A stretch of DNA of 64,000 nucleotides, taken from NCBI GenBank assembly GCA_012932295.1, contig JAAONU010000001.1, forward strand, positions 49,883,134 to 49,947,133, written 5' to 3'. Origin of the DNA: Cyclina sinensis. Lineage: Eukaryota; Mollusca; Bivalvia; Venerida; Veneridae. This document shows positions 60,406 to 64,000 of the stretch, in pieces. Made by a program: the position numbers and the translations under genes. A model generated the notes under the pieces. It ran no database searches and was not told where the DNA came from. It saw nothing but the letters and a program-made list of their open reading frames with translations. Numbering within the stretch: position 1 is the stretch's first letter; every line of letters begins with the position of its first letter.

Positions 60406-61890
60406 ATTTTATATAACTTCTAGTTTCTATTTAATTTTCAAATACTTAAACGATATTAATACTAAGATAATCAGAATTAATAAAACCCCAGGCATGATAT
60501 ATTAATTACAATGCTGAAATTAATGTTTCATCTATTATATTTGGAAATTTTGATAATGACTGCCTGCAAGTTAACAAAGTTTAATTGATATTTTGATAAA
60601 TGTGTATATATACATAAATATTCTGTACTTCTCCAGTGTGATTACAATTATCACAAGATAGCCATATATGCATCTAAGTTTCGTATATTACCCAATTAAT
60701 CAAGTCAGATAATGAATTCTCTATAACTCCCAACGACCAGTTACTTAAACTGAGAATGATCTGTGACCTATCTGTACTTTTGTCTTTAATTTCATAAATA
60801 CTATTCTGTGCCATGCGTACAATGGCAAACCGATTTCTAATTGTGCGTTTTACTGTCAATTTATAAACGGGCTAAGTTTGTTTCTGTGGTGCAAATCTTG
60901 AAAACTGATTGTCTTCTTAACGGCGGCATGACATTTTTGCTTGCAAATCATTTGTTCCTTTTGATTTTTTGATTATGTATCATATCATTTCGATCTGAAG
61001 ATATGAATTGAACTATTATGGTAATACTTACATGAATAATGGCTTTGTCTTCATACGAGCTTCGATACATCTTTAGAGTGAGCAATGCATTATTCGGTGG
61101 TACATGTTAGCTATTGATTCCTTTTTTGTCTGACAAAAACATTGCAAATTAATTAGCAAACATTAACATATTTCCATTATCATTTTCTTCTTTTCATTCT
61201 TTAGTAAGTTTATATTGGTTGGAACATATTAATTGTATCATTCCTACACTGATACTGTCTTCCCTGCATGAAAAAGATCTGTGTGTTTTCATAGTCTGTT
61301 TTTTTTTTGCATGTAGAAAACTGTTTCTTCAAAAATACTTTAATAATATAAATAACTCAGTAATCCGAAATATGTAGAAAAAGCATCTTGCTAGGAGTCA
61401 TATTTATCAATACCTCACAACTGTGAAGCATTTTTGTCTTTATTTTTAAGAATTTTAATTAGCTGTTAACATTTTTTATGAAACTTTTGCCTCGTTAAGT
61501 GGACGCTTTGTTTATATTAACTTATAATGATACGCGTGTTTGATAATTAACAGCGAGGGTAGAAATTAATCTAAAATATATTCACTTGTGAGTATCTATT
61601 AAAACAAAAGAAATTGTAGTTACCACATAAAAGAAAACTTGTAACGTAGCGAGATTTTCTTTTACCTAGAAGATCCTAAAACAAATAGCGTCATCAGTTA
61701 AAAAGGTATTGTGTCAATCAAGAATGTTGTTTTTTGTCTTTTATATATTCGAGTCTATTTTAAATACAAATTTAATCCATTTATAACAGGTCTTTAGAAC
61801 TAATTTAAGGAACACAGCAAACACCCACCATTCAATTTTCAAGGAACACTGAATTTGCCACATTTACCTTTTATTTTCAAATGGTCATTT
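60401..61890. other. No gene recognised
   Basis: AT-rich sequence; no convincing ORF, repeat or RNA. Confidence 0.45.
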
Positions 61891-62271
61891 TTAGCGCGTC
61901 TGTTTCGAAGAAATAGTCGAGCTTTATGATCGCTGCATCGTCGTCGTTATCGTCGTCGTGCAAAAACTTTAATGTAGTCCATTACTCAAACAATTTTTAA
62001 GGTATCAATATGTAACTTTAAATGCTTGCTTATCATGACAAGAAGCATTTGTAACACAAGGGGCATTTTTCTGAAAGCTATATTTTTGCAGTTATGCCCT
62101 TTTATAACTAACACTTTTTGTCAAAATTGCTTATTAAGTTGAATGATCAAAGGTATCAATATGAACAATATCAACTCCTTCAGGAGTAGTGCACAAGAAC
62201 CATAACTATGACTCCTATTGTCGACATGTAAAATAGACGAGCGTTGACGCCGCTCCGCGGAGCTCTTGTTT
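61891..62271 (+). mobile_element. Short Helentron-like non-autonomous element
   Basis: The 5' end TTAGCGCGTCTGTTTC pairs imperfectly with GAAATAGTCGAGCT (hairpin 61,893-61,923), followed by GAGCTTTATGATC and a GTCGTCGT-rich tract (61,937-61,958). This is the same order as at 42,341 and 45,609. The 3' end has GACGAGCGTTG, a perfect GCTCCG/CGGAGC hairpin (62252-62263) and TCTTGTTT. There is no tandem core, so the element is only about 380 bp. The phrase AAAGGTATCAATATG near 62,150 and AAGGTATCAATATG near 62,000 is a small internal direct repeat. Confidence 0.75.
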
Positions 62272-62427
62272 CCAGTAATTTCGCAGGAAGCTAGCGTTAT
62301 CGGGAGAATTATAAAAAAAGAATAGATTGAATAACAGCTGTTTATAGGCATAAAAGAAGCGGTAAAATATGAAGGATTTAACCTTAAATAAATGCAAAAT
62401 ATCTGGAATAATTGACGTGTATATATT
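62272..62427. other. Spacer upstream of transposase copy 2
   Basis: No homology to the 5' UTR or TIR of the intact Tc1 element is visible here. An in-frame ATG at 62,369 extends the transposase frame by 21 codons. Confidence 0.6.
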
Positions 62428-63427
62428 GACAATGCCACGCATCTCAGAAAATGATTGCCTACGTGCCGTCGGTATGCTCCAAGCAGGCATTGCTCAAAAT
62501 GCGGTTGCGCAGCGTTTTGGTGTTCACCGAAACACCATATCAGCACTTTGGCGACGATTTCAGCAACGTGGCAACGTCCGTGATCTACCACGTCCAGGGC
62601 GTCCACGTGTGACGTCAATCCGTCAAGACAATTATATCCGGCTTACACACCTACGGAATCGATTTCAACCGGCCACATTAACAGCACGAACAATTCCTGG
62701 CTTGAGACCTATCAGTGGACGAACTGTTAGAAACCGATTAAGAGAGCACAGCATTACTCCACGACGTCCTGCGATACGTCCTACTCTTCTCTTACGTCAT
62801 CGACAACGTCGACGTCAGTGGTGCAGACAGTATCTAAGGCTTCCAAGAGCATATTGGAATAATGTTCTGTTTACTGACGAGTCGCGGTTTCACTTAGAAA
62901 GTTCGGACGGACGAGTTCGTGTATACAGGCGTCGCGGAGAACGTTACTTGGATCCCTGTGTTTTTCAACGTCAACGTTTTGGTGGTGGTGGGTCGATAAT
63001 GGTTTGGGGAGGTATCTCATCTCAAGGCAGGACCCAGCTTGTAATTGTCCGTGGCAATTTAACGGGTGTTCGTTACAGAGATGAGATTGTCATACCCCAC
63101 GTGCTGCCATTTCTTCAACGTCAAGGGCGTAACATGACGTTTCAACAAGACAACGCTCGGCCACATGTAGCACGTGTAGTTACCGGGTTTCTGGCTCAGC
63201 AAAACGTGAGTGTCTTACCCTGGCCCGCTGTTTCACCAGATCTTTCACCAATTGAGCACGTTTTGGATGAGATGAAGAGACGCCTCCGTCAAAGACGTAA
63301 CCAACCTCTCACGCTGGACCAACTAGCGCAGACATTGGTCAACATCTGGAACACCATTCCACAGGCAGTTATCGCCAACTTAGTTGCCTCTATGCCTCGT
63401 CGCTGCCGTGCTTGCTTGAACGCCAAT
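62428..63427 (+). mobile_element. TIR-less 1,000-bp copy of the Tc1 transposase coding region
   Basis: It aligns without gaps to 9,218-10,217 with five mismatches that I count (99.5% identity). Identity starts 4 bp before the ATG and stops 21 bp before the normal stop codon. The flanks share nothing with the intact element, and no TIR occurs within the expected 300 bp upstream or 200 bp downstream. TATATATT on the left and AATATATA on the right abut the copy, possibly by chance. Confidence 0.95.
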
Positions 63428-63469
63428 ATATATGTATCATACATGTGTCTTGGTAAACTTGTCTACTAG
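62432..63469 (+). CDS. Tc1-like transposase, open copy 2 with altered C-terminus
   Basis: A 345-residue frame from the family ATG (MPRISEND) at 62,432; an upstream in-frame ATG at 62,369 would add 21 residues. The HTHs, GRPR motif and all three catalytic residues of the DD34E triad are intact. Compared with copy 1 (its residue numbers, counted from 9,198) the changes are R17C, S97P, S194G and W286L, plus one silent change. W286 lies in the conserved PIEHVWDEM motif next to the catalytic Glu, so activity may be impaired. The last six residues (GGHTRY) are replaced by IYVSYMCLGKLVY read from flanking DNA. Without TIRs it cannot move itself. Whether it is transcribed is unknown; it could be a host-acquired transposase, a trans-acting source or simply a passive copy. 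Confidence 0.9.
   Translation: MPRISENDCLRAVGMLQAGIAQNAVAQRFGVHRNTISALWRRFQQRGNVRDLPRPGRPRVTSIRQDNYIRLTHLRNRFQPATLTARTIPGLRPISGRTVRNRLREHSITPRRPAIRPTLLLRHRQRRRQWCRQYLRLPRAYWNNVLFTDESRFHLESSDGRVRVYRRRGERYLDPCVFQRQRFGGGGSIMVWGGISSQGRTQLVIVRGNLTGVRYRDEIVIPHVLPFLQRQGRNMTFQQDNARPHVARVVTGFLAQQNVSVLPWPAVSPDLSPIEHVLDEMKRRLRQRRNQPLTLDQLAQTLVNIWNTIPQAVIANLVASMPRRCRACLNANIYVSYMCLGKLVY

Positions 63470-63471
<2 letters not shown>

Positions 63472-63529
<58 letters not shown>
63472..63529. repeat. (TA)29 microsatellite
   Basis: Uninterrupted TA run of 58 bp immediately downstream of transposase copy 2. Confidence 0.97.
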
Positions 63530-63530
<1 letters not shown>

Positions 63531-64000
63531 CTACACTATATACACTACAACTTAAGAGTCTTTCATCGTTCTTCTGGCAGTTGATCATGTTATAAATTTT
63601 TACTGAACCGACACAAAGGATTTTTATATATAATTAATATAAATAATAATATAACAAAACGTATCTCGTATCTTTCCTTTGGATAGATTTATCATTGTGT
63701 CACTTTTCAAAGGCATGAATGAACAACAGCTGCTATCAGTGTCACTGTAAATAATATTTACTCAAATATTATTCGATCTATTTGACACATCTTTTTTGAA
63801 TTAAATCGATTAATTTCTTCATGCAAGTTTGCGTTGTGCGTGGGAGTTGTTTCATATTACTTTTGTTTGTTGTTACCGATTCTAGCTTTGTTATTTCATC
63901 ATTCAGTATTACGTTGTTCATTTGAGCAAAGTTAAATCACATACCACTTTTTCGGCAATAGCTTTCCTATTCCGCGTTTCTTTTAGCAAATTTAAGTTAC
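63530..64000. other. No feature recognised
   Basis: AT-rich sequence to the window edge, no ORF or repeat of note. Confidence 0.45.

Noticed and set aside
63472..63529. The (TA)29 tract as a target-site signature of transposase copy 2
   Set aside because: TA runs are common (a second one lies at 60,367) and the copy's edge is 44 bp away; adjacency alone is not evidence of a mechanism.

Overview
The window is AT-rich, intron- and repeat-dominated metazoan DNA with almost no intact host coding sequence. It most likely comes from a bivalve mollusc. The reasons are elements with 145-165 bp tandem cores next to GACG/GTCC microsatellites and bounded by AGCTCA...TCTTGTTT ends, a second family bounded by ATGCCCC...GGGGCAT, Tc1-like transposons, TTAA-flanked MITEs, and a decayed THAP/DDE transposase gene. 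I cannot name the species.

Layout. 1-8,900 holds a 33-bp minisatellite (388-668), two tRNA-derived SINE pieces (1.8-2.25 kb) and a foldback region (2.54-3.15 kb); the rest is unrecognised AT-rich DNA. 8,925-10,436 is a complete, apparently intact Tc1-like DD34E transposon with terminal inverted repeats and TA flanks. About 10.84-18.83 kb and 20.24-27.99 kb are two diverged copies of one roughly 8-kb block (a tandem segmental duplication). Between them lies a Helentron-like element (19.07-19.8 kb). The second copy has gained a 686-bp tandem-repeat element and a 430-bp TTAA MITE whose empty site is preserved in the first copy. A 59-bp minisatellite sits at 28.86-29.34 kb.

32.1-36.6 kb is a mosaic: a MITE, two exon-like pieces resembling the SWIM-to-YqaJ linker of invertebrate recombinase-like proteins (+), and a multi-exon THAP plus DDE_Tnp_4 transposase pseudogene (-). 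39.0-40.0 kb is a dead Tc1 copy, followed by an inverted copy of the 32.1-kb MITE. 42.0-47.8 kb holds Helentron-like non-autonomous elements with long tandem arrays. 51.9-52.8 kb is a broken LINE reverse transcriptase. 58.16-58.44 kb is an orphan exon-like ORF abutting another dead Tc1 element (58.46-59.93 kb, -). 61.89-62.27 kb is a short Helentron-like element. 62,428-63,427 is an exact 1,000-bp copy of the Tc1 coding region without TIRs or UTRs, fused to a new C-terminus and followed by a (TA)29 tract.

How parts relate. The only full-length open genes are the two near-identical transposases; copy 1 could in principle mobilise itself. The most informative structures are: (i) hairpins at the ends of the Helentron-like elements whose stem sequences differ while pairing and the flanking TCTTGTTT are kept; (ii) the TIR-less transposase copy; (iii) the segmental duplication, which works as a built-in control for dating insertions. 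No rRNA, convincing tRNA gene, CRISPR array or operon was seen.
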